A stretch of 64,000 nucleotides of DNA from Tetranychus cinnabarinus. Its lineage: Eukaryota > Arthropoda > Arachnida > Trombidiformes > Tetranychidae. Within the stretch, counting starts at the first letter, position 1. Each line of letters opens with the position of its first letter. A program made the translations under genes and the position numbers. Shown one piece after another: positions 50,901 to 60,000 of this stretch. The stretch covers positions 8,385,001 through 8,449,000 of the forward strand of contig WHVY01000002.1 of NCBI GenBank assembly GCA_022266195.1, in the 5' to 3' direction. Under the pieces are notes generated by a model that searched no databases, was not told where the DNA came from, and saw only the letters and a program-made list of their open reading frames with translations.

Positions 50901-51582
50901 CTCAACCCAGAGATACTTGGATTTCTCGTCTCCAAGAGTTCTCAGTGCTCAGTCTTTTCGAACAATTTTTCATTTTTTCTCTTTTCCACCCTCAAAATTC
51001 TGCCACTTTTTTCTCCACCTTAAACTCATGACTATTTTGTTTTGATGCTCGAATTGTTTCGTGAAAATTTTAAATCTCTCTTGAAACACTTTCGCATTCT
51101 GGCAACTTCTTCCCTGGTAATGATTTCTTTCCTCTCAACATTATTGCACACTTGAACTAACTCGAACCCATTAAATGTTACATGAGAAATATTCGTAAGC
51201 AAAGAATCAAATATTCACCTTGAATATTCGTGATCAACTTAAACTCTCAGACTATCCAAGTTAATGGCCACAACACTCATTATCACCTCACTTGAAACCC
51301 AAACATTCAACATTAAAAATTGAGACGAAAAATGTTCCAAGAGAAATCGTAAATTCTTTTTCATCTCAATCTCATCTCTTTTCCCAACGATAATGAACAC
51401 TTTTTTATCGATTGATTTAATGGTAATTTTGCATTTTATTATTCATTGATGAGCAAATTTTGTTTCAAAGCTCAAAGTGAAAACTTTAAACTTATCCAAA
51501 CCTTTCACCAACAATATTGACTTTTCCCTTTTAATAATGAATTTATCAACATTTGCGATTCACAAACGATTCTCATCTCAAG

Positions 51583-51586
51583 AACT
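51583..51586. repeat. left target-site duplication of the LTR element
   Basis: AACT, identical to 57039-57042. Confidence 0.8.
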
Positions 51587-52259
51587 TGTAATGAAATAGG
51601 GGAGCCTTTTATAATAATATTGTATGTAAAAGGTATAGCAGTCTCGTATTGAAAGGTTTGTGTGGTGAAGTGATCAAGTGATAGGTGGATAAGGAGATGA
51701 GATGAACAATATACGTTAATAATAATAAGGTATGTTAAATGTGAATTTATAATGAAACTAATGAAGTTCTTGATACCAAGATTGACCAGCGGTTTAAGGT
51801 TAATTTTATTAGATTTTGATTAGTCGACCAATCACTTAGAAATCAAAATTACAATTAAATTCTTGAAACAATGATAGCTAATAATTAACTATTAAAAAAT
51901 GAGAATCCTTATCCTTGTTAAATCTAAATCTTTTCCCTTTTTTTTGGTCAACAATATGATTCTGATTAGAAATTACTTTGGTTAATTGTTAAAGATAATT
52001 TAAGCATAGATTAAACATTTTTAGAAGCATCGATGACAATGTTAGGATTATTAACTGAATAGTAAATATTGCATAGTATTATTGCATAGTAATATTGCAT
52101 AGTAATAGTCCATAGTAATAGTCCATAGCAATATTGCATAGTAATACTGCACAGTATTATTGCATAGTATTATTGCATTAAAAGTTTATCTTGGACCACT
52201 CTATCCTTCAAATAAAAGATTCTAAATGAAGATTGAATCCACTGATAACAACTATTACA
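51587..52259 (-). repeat. 3' LTR of the retrotransposon
   Basis: 673 bp, TGTAATG at one end and CTATTACA at the other. Matches 56366-57038 base for base as far as I can see. Confidence 0.93.
52066..52180. repeat. minisatellite inside the 3' LTR
   Basis: Tandem variants of TTGCATAGTAATA / AGTCCATAGTAATA, about 8 copies of 13-15 bp. The same array is in the other LTR at about 56845-56960. Confidence 0.85.
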
Positions 52260-52390
52260 TCCCCCGACCTAAGGGTTGAACAAATCTTTTTCCAGTTTTC
52301 CCACATGACAAATAAATAAGAAAAGCATGAGGTTATGAATTTATGAAACAAATTATGAGTAGCTGATGAATAGTTGGGTAAAGTGAGCTA

Positions 52391-54391
52391 TCATTTTTTG
52401 TCCAAAGCATAAGATGATGTTGATTTCACCGGTAATAAATGTTTCGCATGAATTTGCTCTAATATCAATGGTGCTTCATTTCTTGCAACTTCATAAATGT
52501 TATTGGCATTTTTCTTTACAATTCGGAACGGTCCCAAATAAGTAGCGTCTAATTTACCTTGAGCAAAACCTGAAAGATTTTTAACAAATACTTGCTCATT
52601 GTCTTTAAATTGGTAAGGTTTATGAGTCTTATCATATCGTTGTTTGTTTTTGAGATGATAATTTGTTGAATTTTGAAAAGCTTCAATTCTTGCTTGTTCA
52701 ATTGATAGAAGTTGAACATTTTCACAATTATGAGGAAGTTTACCATTTAACAGATAATATGGAGTAAAACCAGTCACTGAATGTGGTGTATCGTTGTATT
52801 CATTAACAGATCTTTGTAAATATTTAATCCACCCATAACGATAGTTACTGCTAATCATTTTAATTCTGATTTTATCGACAATAGTGTTAGCCACTCGTTC
52901 GCATAAACCATTACATTCTGGAGCTGATTTTGGGATAAATTTTAACTCAATCTGTAGATTGGTTAAATGATTAATGAAAGCATTTGAAGTGATTGCTGTA
53001 TATTGATCAGCAAGGATTAATTTAGGTTTCCCTAATTGCATTATTTTATCAATAAGCTTGATAAATTCCGAAGCAGTTTGTTTATTTGAACCTAAAGTCC
53101 ACACAAATCGTGTGAAATGGTCCACAGCCAAGTGCAAGTATCTCTTCTTACACTTGTATCCATCTAATCCACAGATTGTATCAATCGATACAATGTCAAA
53201 TGGTGACCCAGCTGGACCAAATCGTCCCATTTCACCAACCTTTTTAATTCTCCTTGTTTTCCCTTGAAGACAAGGAGTACAGCTAGCAGCAAAGTCAATG
53301 ACATTTTCAGTCATTTTTGGCCATGTATAAAGCCAACCCAAAATTGTTAACATTTTGCTAACACCAATGTGACCAAATTGATCATGAACATTTTGCATTA
53401 ATTTTGACCTTAGACTTTCAGGTACAATGACTTTTTCAATTCCGTTTTTATCAATTTTTATAGCAAGTCCATCCTTATTCACTAATCGTGAAATTTTCAA
53501 TTTACTTTTTTCTTGCTCAGTTTTCATTTCATTAAGGCTAATGAAATTAACTAATCGAATAGGACATTCGATTTCCCCATTTTCAATTGGATCTCTAGAT
53601 AAATAATCGGCCTGTACATTTTCCACTCCAGGTCGATATTTAACTTCAAAATCATATTGATCCATGAACAAAGCCCATGTAAACAAGCGACAATTTGGCT
53701 TTTTCAATTTTCTGATTGACTTCAGAGCAGCATGATCGGTAATCACCGTGAACTTTTTAGCATAAAGATAGTGATGCCAAAATTTTATGGCTTCAATGAC
53801 AGCCAAGCACTCGAGATGAGTTGCTGGATAGTTTTGTTGATATGATGTCAACTTTTTAGAGAAATATCCAATCGGATATGAAACTTTGTTCTCACCCATT
53901 TGTTTTAAAACAGCACCAACACCAATTTTGCTGGCGTCTGTTTCCAAGATCAATTCATGATTAGGGTTGAACATTTTCAACAGTGGTTTAGAGGTAAGGA
54001 TTTGTTTTAGTTTTTCAAAAGATTTCTGACAATCGTCAGTCCATTCAAATTTACTGTCTTTCCTCAGTAATTTATGAATTGGTTCCAGTATCTCAGTGAT
54101 TTTCGGTATGAATTTACGATTGTAATTGATTTTACCGAGAAATCTTCTTACTTGAGTAAGATTTGTTGGAGGTCTCAATTTTAAAATTGAATCGATATTG
54201 GATTGAATGGGTTTGATTTCATTCAATGATAGCTGATGACCAAGATAATTTACTCTTTGTTGAGCAAATTTACATTTACCAAAATTAAGTTTTACATTTT
54301 CAGTTTTCATTGCTTCTAAAAGCAAAGAAATTTGTTGATAATGAGTATCAAGGTCTTTTGAATAGACAATGATATCATCAATGTAGTTATG
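52391..54391 (-). CDS. retrotransposon pol, C-terminal part: RT end, RNase H, integrase
   Basis: Open frame downstream of the RT break. It includes the RT catalytic YIDD box (codons at 54385-54374) upstream of the first ATG (54325). Next is the RT thumb (VNYLGHQLS, VRRFLGKINYNRKFIP). RNase H follows (ETDASKIGVGAVL, HLECLAVIEAIKFW, ITDHAAL, then the SRDP end). Integrase has an H-H-C-C zinc module (HDQFGHIGVSKM, CTPCLQG), a DDE core with D in SIDTI, D in LADQYTA and E in CNGLCERVA, and a GPF/Y module (YLGPFRIVKK) near the end. All of these residues are intact, so only the upstream breaks disable this reading frame. It presumably belonged to the Gag-Pol polyprotein. Confidence 0.92.
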   Translation of the reverse strand, partial: HNYIDDIIVYSKDLDTHYQQISLLLEAMKTENVKLNFGKCKFAQQRVNYLGHQLSLNEIKPIQSNIDSILKLRPPTNLTQVRRFLGKINYNRKFIPKITEILEPIHKLLRKDSKFEWTDDCQKSFEKLKQILTSKPLLKMFNPNHELILETDASKIGVGAVLKQMGENKVSYPIGYFSKKLTSYQQNYPATHLECLAVIEAIKFWHHYLYAKKFTVITDHAALKSIRKLKKPNCRLFTWALFMDQYDFEVKYRPGVENVQADYLSRDPIENGEIECPIRLVNFISLNEMKTEQEKSKLKISRLVNKDGLAIKIDKNGIEKVIVPESLRSKLMQNVHDQFGHIGVSKMLTILGWLYTWPKMTENVIDFAASCTPCLQGKTRRIKKVGEMGRFGPAGSPFDIVSIDTICGLDGYKCKKRYLHLAVDHFTRFVWTLGSNKQTASEFIKLIDKIMQLGKPKLILADQYTAITSNAFINHLTNLQIELKFIPKSAPECNGLCERVANTIVDKIRIKMISSNYRYGWIKYLQRSVNEYNDTPHSVTGFTPYYLLNGKLPHNCENVQLLSIEQARIEAFQNSTNYHLKNKQRYDKTHKPYQFKDNEQVFVKNLSGFAQGKLDATYLGPFRIVKKNANNIYEVARNEAPLILEQIHAKHLLPVKSTSSYALDKK

Positions 54392-54477
54392 ACAAAAATT
54401 TGTTTTGTTGTTTTGTTTGTTGATTGGTTGTTGATTTGTTATGACAAATGTTTTTCAATGATTCCTCGAATTGCCCT

Positions 54478-55461
54478 TTAAAAAATAGCAGGGGCATTCT
54501 TGAAACCGAATGGCATCACCAACCATTCGTAATGATTGTTTTGTGTAACAAAAGCAGTTTTAGTAATGTCTGACTCACGCATTTTAACATGCCAAAATCC
54601 TGATCTAACATCGAAAACACTAAAGGACTTACTATCATGTAAATTATCAATTATGTCCTCAATTCCAGGCATCGGATATTTGTCTGGAATAACGATCTCA
54701 TTCAACTTTCTATAATCTATACAAAAACGAGTTCTATCACCATCGTCTTTCTTAAAGGCTAGTGTAACAGGAGAAGCATAAGGAGAAAAGGAATGACGAA
54801 TCAAATTGGTTTCCAACAATGAACTAATTTCCTTCTCTATTCTCGCTTGACTTTCTAGAGTTGTTCGATAAGGCTTCGAGTTAATAGGAATTTTTGAATT
54901 CAATTCAATAACACATTCAATGTCATTCAAACGACCAATTCTGAACTTATCATCACTAAATATCTCATTATTCTCAGTCAATATTTTCAAAAGTCTGGAA
55001 TCGTTATCACTATTCAATTTAGACTTAAGATCAATATAAAAAATTTCAGGAAAAATTTGAGGAGGATCAACTAACTGAACATTAGTTGGTAAAACAAAAG
55101 AAGAATTCTGATCAATGGAATAGTCAGAATCAAATTTCAAGTTAAATTTAAAAATATTGTCTAAACCTAATAGTAAGTCAAAACCAACTAACTTGGTGAC
55201 ACAAACAATAACACTGTTTGTAATGAGTCCAATTCTCAATGTTATTTTAGCCAGGCCTGAGACTAAACCATTTCCAGTCAATGTAGAGAAAGATGTCGGT
55301 TTATTTTCAATGTTAATAAGATTTTTAGTTTGAATAAAACTCTCATCCAACAATGTAATTGATGAACCAGGGTCGAATAATATATCCAAAGAAGTTGATT
55401 CGATAAAGCCCCGGATTATGATGTGGAAAGGCTTCGTGTCAGACCTGGGTACTAGTTTAAA
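54478..55461 (-). CDS. retrotransposon pol, N-terminal part: protease and RT fingers/palm
   Basis: The frame is entered by -1 shift at 55461-55455 rather than by its own start: there is no ATG near the beginning, and the codon at 55389 is TTG. An aspartic protease with the DPGSS active-site motif comes first. RT follows (SPYASPVTLAFKKDDG, RFCIDYRKLNEI, DKYPMPGIEDIID, FSVFDVRSGFWHVKM with the first catalytic Asp, WLVMPFGFKNAPA). It ends at a TAA (54478-54480) where the family has a conserved Gln codon context, so this looks like a nonsense change. Downstream the sequence contains a further insertion before the YIDD box. Confidence 0.9.
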   Translation of the reverse strand, partial: FKLVPRSDTKPFHIIIRGFIESTSLDILFDPGSSITLLDESFIQTKNLINIENKPTSFSTLTGNGLVSGLAKITLRIGLITNSVIVCVTKLVGFDLLLGLDNIFKFNLKFDSDYSIDQNSSFVLPTNVQLVDPPQIFPEIFYIDLKSKLNSDNDSRLLKILTENNEIFSDDKFRIGRLNDIECVIELNSKIPINSKPYRTTLESQARIEKEISSLLETNLIRHSFSPYASPVTLAFKKDDGDRTRFCIDYRKLNEIVIPDKYPMPGIEDIIDNLHDSKSFSVFDVRSGFWHVKMRESDITKTAFVTQNNHYEWLVMPFGFKNAPAIF

Positions 55462-56355
55462 TTATCGGGTTTACCTTGTTTGTTGGATCGTTGATTTTGA
55501 GTTGAAGTTGGAGGTTCAAACGGTTGGTTAATGTGATTGACAGATTGAATTTGTCTCTTTTTTAATGGACATTCATTGGACCAATGAAGTTGGTTGGGTT
55601 TACCTGCACGTTCACAACCCCAACAAGCTCCTTTAGGTTGCTTCTTTACAGGTTTATCTGATAACTCAAATTTCCTCTTATGTGGTCGATTTTGTTGACC
55701 TGAACGATGATGGAAGTTGTTAACACGTTTTTCAAGAGCCGTTTCAGCTGCTTTAGCAATCGACCAAAATTGATTGTAAGTGCTGACTCTATGACCGATA
55801 AAACATTTTCGTAATTCATCAGATAAATTTTCAATCATTAAAACCACAGCTTGTGATTCAGTTAGGCAAGCTAAATTAGCTAATCTTCTCTTTCGTAGGA
55901 AATAGTCATTGACATCTTTGGTTTGAAAAAACTTCAAACGTGAAAACTCAACAATAGGATCAAGAGCCTGAACTCCAAATCGAGCAATAAGAGAATTTTT
56001 AATAACTTCCCAGGATTTGCCATCTCGTGTTTCAATGAAGAAATTCAGAGCTTCACCACCTCTCACAAAGAGCATTTAGTGTTTGTTTTTCAGACCATTG
56101 ATAACTTTCGGCAATTGTCTCGTACATTTTGACCCAATTTTCAACAGTAATATCTTTCTCTTGGCCATTGAAAATGTGTAGCTTAGGTCGATGTAATGTT
56201 ACTGGTCGTTGTTGAGCGAATTTCTCTTCGCTTCGCTTTTCAATAACAACATTTTCTTGAACACCTTTGGTCAAATCATCATTATCAGGACCATTGTCAT
56301 TCAATTCAGATGGATTGAGTGTAGGTGAAACGGTAGGAGAACTATGCAAGCTCAT
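55452..56355 (-). pseudogene. retrotransposon gag, frameshifted
   Basis: The first frame begins at an ATG at 56355, only 10 nt inside the 5' LTR, and stops at 56053. The second frame runs from about 56075 to the TAG at 55452. The two overlap by about 20 nt and carry the two parts of one Gag: N-terminal capsid-like (ENWVKMYETIAESYQWSE), then ALNFFIETRDGKSWEVIK and the remaining capsid. The nucleocapsid end is basic, with a zinc knuckle-like CWGC...LHWSNEC motif (C-x2-C-x9-H-x4-C). The frame change at the junction is one base forward in reading direction. It looks like an indel, since no canonical slippery motif was seen there. Confidence 0.85.
55455..55461 (-). promoter_or_regulatory. -1 ribosomal frameshift heptamer T-TTA-AAC at the gag-pol junction
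   Basis: On the minus strand, in the gag frame, codons AAT TTA AAC are followed directly by TAG (55454-55452). T TTA AAC fits the X-XXY-YYZ slippery rule. A -1 slip continues without a stop into the protease-RT frame (22 codons to position 55389). A short complement, AAGCC (55434-55430) with GGCTT (55410-55406), could form a stem downstream. Confidence 0.75.
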
Positions 56356-56365
56356 CCTGTCGACT
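56356..56365 (-). other. expected primer-binding site region, non-canonical
   Basis: Directly inside the 5' LTR the minus strand reads AGTCGACAGG then the gag ATG. There is no TGG start as expected for pairing with a tRNA 3' CCA end. Confidence 0.5.
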
Positions 56366-57038
56366 TGTAATGAAATAGGGGAGCCTTTTATAATAATATT
56401 GTATGTAAAAGGTATAGCAGTCTCGTATTGAAAGGTTTGTGTGGTGAAGTGATCAAGTGATAGGTGGATAAGGAGATGAGATGAACAATATACGTTAATA
56501 ATAATAAGGTATGTTAAATGTGAATTTATAATGAAACTAATGAAGTTCTTGATACCAAGATTGACCAGCGGTTTAAGGTTAATTTTATTAGATTTTGATT
56601 AGTCGACCAATCACTTAGAAATCAAAATTACAATTAAATTCTTGAAACAATGATAGCTAATAATTAACTATTAAAAAATGAGAATCCTTATCCTTGTTAA
56701 ATCTAAATCTTTTCCCTTTTTTTTGGTCAACAATATGATTCTGATTAGAAATTACTTTGGTTAATTGTTAAAGATAATTTAAGCATAGATTAAACATTTT
56801 TAGAAGCATCGATGACAATGTTAGGATTATTAACTGAATAGTAAATATTGCATAGTATTATTGCATAGTAATATTGCATAGTAATAGTCCATAGTAATAG
56901 TCCATAGCAATATTGCATAGTAATACTGCACAGTATTATTGCATAGTATTATTGCATTAAAAGTTTATCTTGGACCACTCTATCCTTCAAATAAAAGATT
57001 CTAAATGAAGATTGAATCCACTGATAACAACTATTACA
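56366..57038 (-). repeat. 5' LTR of the retrotransposon
   Basis: 673 bp, identical in length and apparently in sequence to 51587-52259. It contains the same TTGCATAGTAATA minisatellite (about 56845-56960). It carries the element's promoter by position. Confidence 0.93.
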
Positions 57039-57042
57039 AACT
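57039..57042. repeat. right target-site duplication of the LTR element
   Basis: AACT, identical to 51583-51586. Confidence 0.8.
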
Positions 57043-60000
57043 GAAAATTTAAATGTGAAATGCGTTCGATTCCGTTGAATAACCTGAATGATGATAGAGT
57101 TTTTACCATGAAAAATGATTAAATTCAACTTTTGTTTTATCATTTTCCATCAAATGCTGAGTGATTATCTTGGAATAATCTGTTCAAATTTCAATTGAAA
57201 AGTTGATCAATAAGTGTTTATGAAAAATGATAGAACAAAAAATGAAATTCGAAAAGCAACTTTATTCTCTTTGCGCTTTTAAAACAATTTTCAACTCAAC
57301 TGATTAACTCAACCATAAATTCAATGGTAAAATTGTAACATCATTTACATGATAATGTTTCCATGTTGGCACACTTTTACATGAGACTTTGTAGGAAACT
57401 GTAAAAAGCATCAAATTTATCTGCCATTTGAGTAATTATTGTTTCATGTTCTGGTTGAGATTCCGATTTTTTCTTCATTTACTCACCATTTCACAATTAA
57501 TTGTTCACTTTTTGTTTTGATTTATTTGCCAATTAAGTGTCAACTCACCAACAAGATTAAACTTTTTTTTGGATTATTTTCTGTTTCAACTTCTCATCAT
57601 AAGCTCATTACTCTTTTTGCACACAGAATAATACCTTTTTCCACTGAACTTTTCTCACTTTATTTATTGTTACATTATTATCATTAGTATTATTACTCTT
57701 GTTCATGGTGTACTTGTACAGTAATAATGCCAACAATAACTGTTATCGCATTTGTTGATCGTTATTGTTTTCATGGTTAAGTTTCACTGATCAATCTATC
57801 TTTATATCAATTGAAACTGTCACTCTTTGCATATTAATACGAATCTAATTCAAGTTCATTATCTGTTCCACACACTTCAAGCCTTGAGTCTATCTGAAAC
57901 TTCTTTGAGTTGGATGTGTTGGAGAGAAAATGCATTTCATTCAGATTTTCATTGCAGCTCATCATAGCATTTGATCGCATTTTGCTAACATTTTTCATTC
58001 AAAGTTTGTCATTATTTCCATGATTTTTGAAAAAATAAAGTGATTCGAATTTCTTTCAACCCTTTAACATTTCATTTCTTTAAATGTTGCATTACAAAAG
58101 CCGTTTCTTGGAAACCATTCAATTCGTTTTGAACTATTTTTCGATTAGTTAATGTTTACATTTTTTCATTTTACATTGAATTTCACTTAGCATTTAAAAC
58201 CATTGAAATCTCAATAAAAAAGATTCACAATGAAATACAAATCAAATGCTTTCCAGCTAATCAATAAAACATTCACACAACTGATAATCTTAATTTTTAA
58301 TGAAACACTTTTCGAGAATTTAACCATTTTAGGTGAATCATGAAAATAAGTAATTGAAAGAAAACGAAGAAAAAATTGAACCAGAAAAGATGAAAAAATG
58401 AAAAAGATTCAACTTTTAAATTAATAATTTGAAAAATAATGGAAGGTAAAAGCGTTGATAAATCACACATTTTCAAGTTGAACACAGATTGAGCACGTTT
58501 TGATATTTTATATTAAACTGAGTGAACATAAATTGTAATGTTAAACAAGAGTCCCTCGAGTCACCTTTACCTTGACCATCACATCCGCTTCGATGGCCAC
58601 AATCATGTTCACTAGATTAATGTATCAAATAAAGCATCAACTAAATTAGCTTTATAATGAAAATGCGATTCTCAAATTGCAAGAAAAAGTCTTTTCCAAA
58701 AAGCAGAGAAATTCATTCGAAATTGATTCAATTGAAACTTGAATTTTCGCTTCATGAACAAATTTCGATTCTTGTAAAGTTGAACAACTTTTAATCGATT
58801 CTGGAATTGACCTTGAAATTGTCCTGCAATTGCGGGAACTTTAAAGGTCGTGGAAAAGATTGAAATTTGTAAATTGAATGATACAAACGATGAAACATTT
58901 TGTGATATTTTCATGTAAAAAGAAGACCCGGGAAAAAGAATTTCCTTTTTTTCTCTGTGATGTTCATGGTTTTTTCATTCATCCATAATCTAAAATCTAA
59001 TTTTATTCCTTCTCTTTGCTCACTCAACTCAATCTTTCTCAATAACTTATTCACCCGTTATTCCTTCATCATCTGATTGTTGTTCTTGTTCAAGTTGAAT
59101 TTCATTCATTCTTCTCAGTTGGTCGTCAAAAGTGAAAGTAATGACAAAAAGAAAAAGAAGGAAAAGAAAGAGAAAAAATTCTGTTGCTTGAAGAGAAGTT
59201 CAATTGAATACTTTCTGTTGGTTTCCATTAAAGTTGCAATAAAATACATAGTTGACTGAACTTTTCCACCGTTTCTGTCTCATTATATTTGAAATGAAAT
59301 TCCAATTTTCAATTTACATCATGAAAATGACTAAAATAATCTTTCATGTAAAAATCACCTTTTCCTTTACATCATTTTACGAAGAACCAACAAGTTGAAG
59401 AAAAATATTACATGAGATTAACACTTCATTTTCACCTCAATTTTCCTTTCATTTGTTCATCATTTTGAAGAAGAAGAAAGTGAAAGAACAAAAATGTTGA
59501 AAGAAAACGAAAAAATAGATCAAAATGTTAATCATGGTTACCAGCAAGAGTGAAAAGAAGAAGGGTAAACATGATTGAAACGGAAAGTATTGATTTTATT
59601 CACCCAATGAATAACAAACAAAAGGGTTAAACAAGTGAAATCAAACAAAGCAAAATGTGATGATTCAAAGTCAAATGCATTTCTCTTTTCCCTTTCTTCC
59701 GTAATCAATCACGCTGAACGTCCTGTTATGCTGAGTTTCCACATTTGCCTCGACTTGTTTTCCTTTCCTCAAATCTGACCTCAAACTCGAACTTTATCAT
59801 TGGAAACAAAGTAACTCATTCTCATTCAACTATTCCAAATCAAATTCAACCAATCCGATACTCAAAAGATCAACTCAAATGTCTAATCATGAACTTCCCA
59901 GCTCGACCTCAAGTACGAAAAACTACATGTTTAGGCAATAATTTTACACTTGAACCTCAGCTCTGTCATGAAAAGAATTTCCAGATTTGGAATAGAAATG

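Larger units (their letters stand above)
37098..51582. other. long non-coding stretch, probably one large intron (left part)
   Basis: About 14.5 kb with no recognisable exon on either strand. ORFs are short and of AT-rich composition. It contains simple repeats (39042, 44398, 44779) and three fold-back elements (46928-47988). It is placed in the intron of the LRR gene only on the basis of that gene's orphan first exon. Confidence 0.4.
51587..57038 (-). mobile_element. Ty3/gypsy-type LTR retrotransposon (gag-pro-RT-RNaseH-IN), defective
   Basis: A complete 5.45-kb insertion transcribed on the minus strand: 5' LTR 57038-56366, gag, protease, reverse transcriptase, RNase H, integrase, 3' LTR 52259-51587. 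The RT-RNaseH-integrase order identifies the Ty3/gypsy (Metaviridae-like) group; there is no env-like ORF. LTRs start TG and end CA, are 673 bp each, and look identical by eye. The target duplication is AACT. The purine-rich tract AGGTCGGGGGA abuts the 3' LTR. Coding is interrupted in gag (frame change near 56060) and in RT (stop at 54478 plus an insertion with frame change before the YIDD motif). It sits in what is probably the intron of the LRR gene, antisense to it. Confidence 0.95.

Noticed and set aside
56050..56080. Gag frame change as a programmed +1 shift
   Set aside because: It falls in the middle of the capsid-like region, where a programmed shift is not expected, and no slippery or hungry-codon motif stands out; an indel is simpler.
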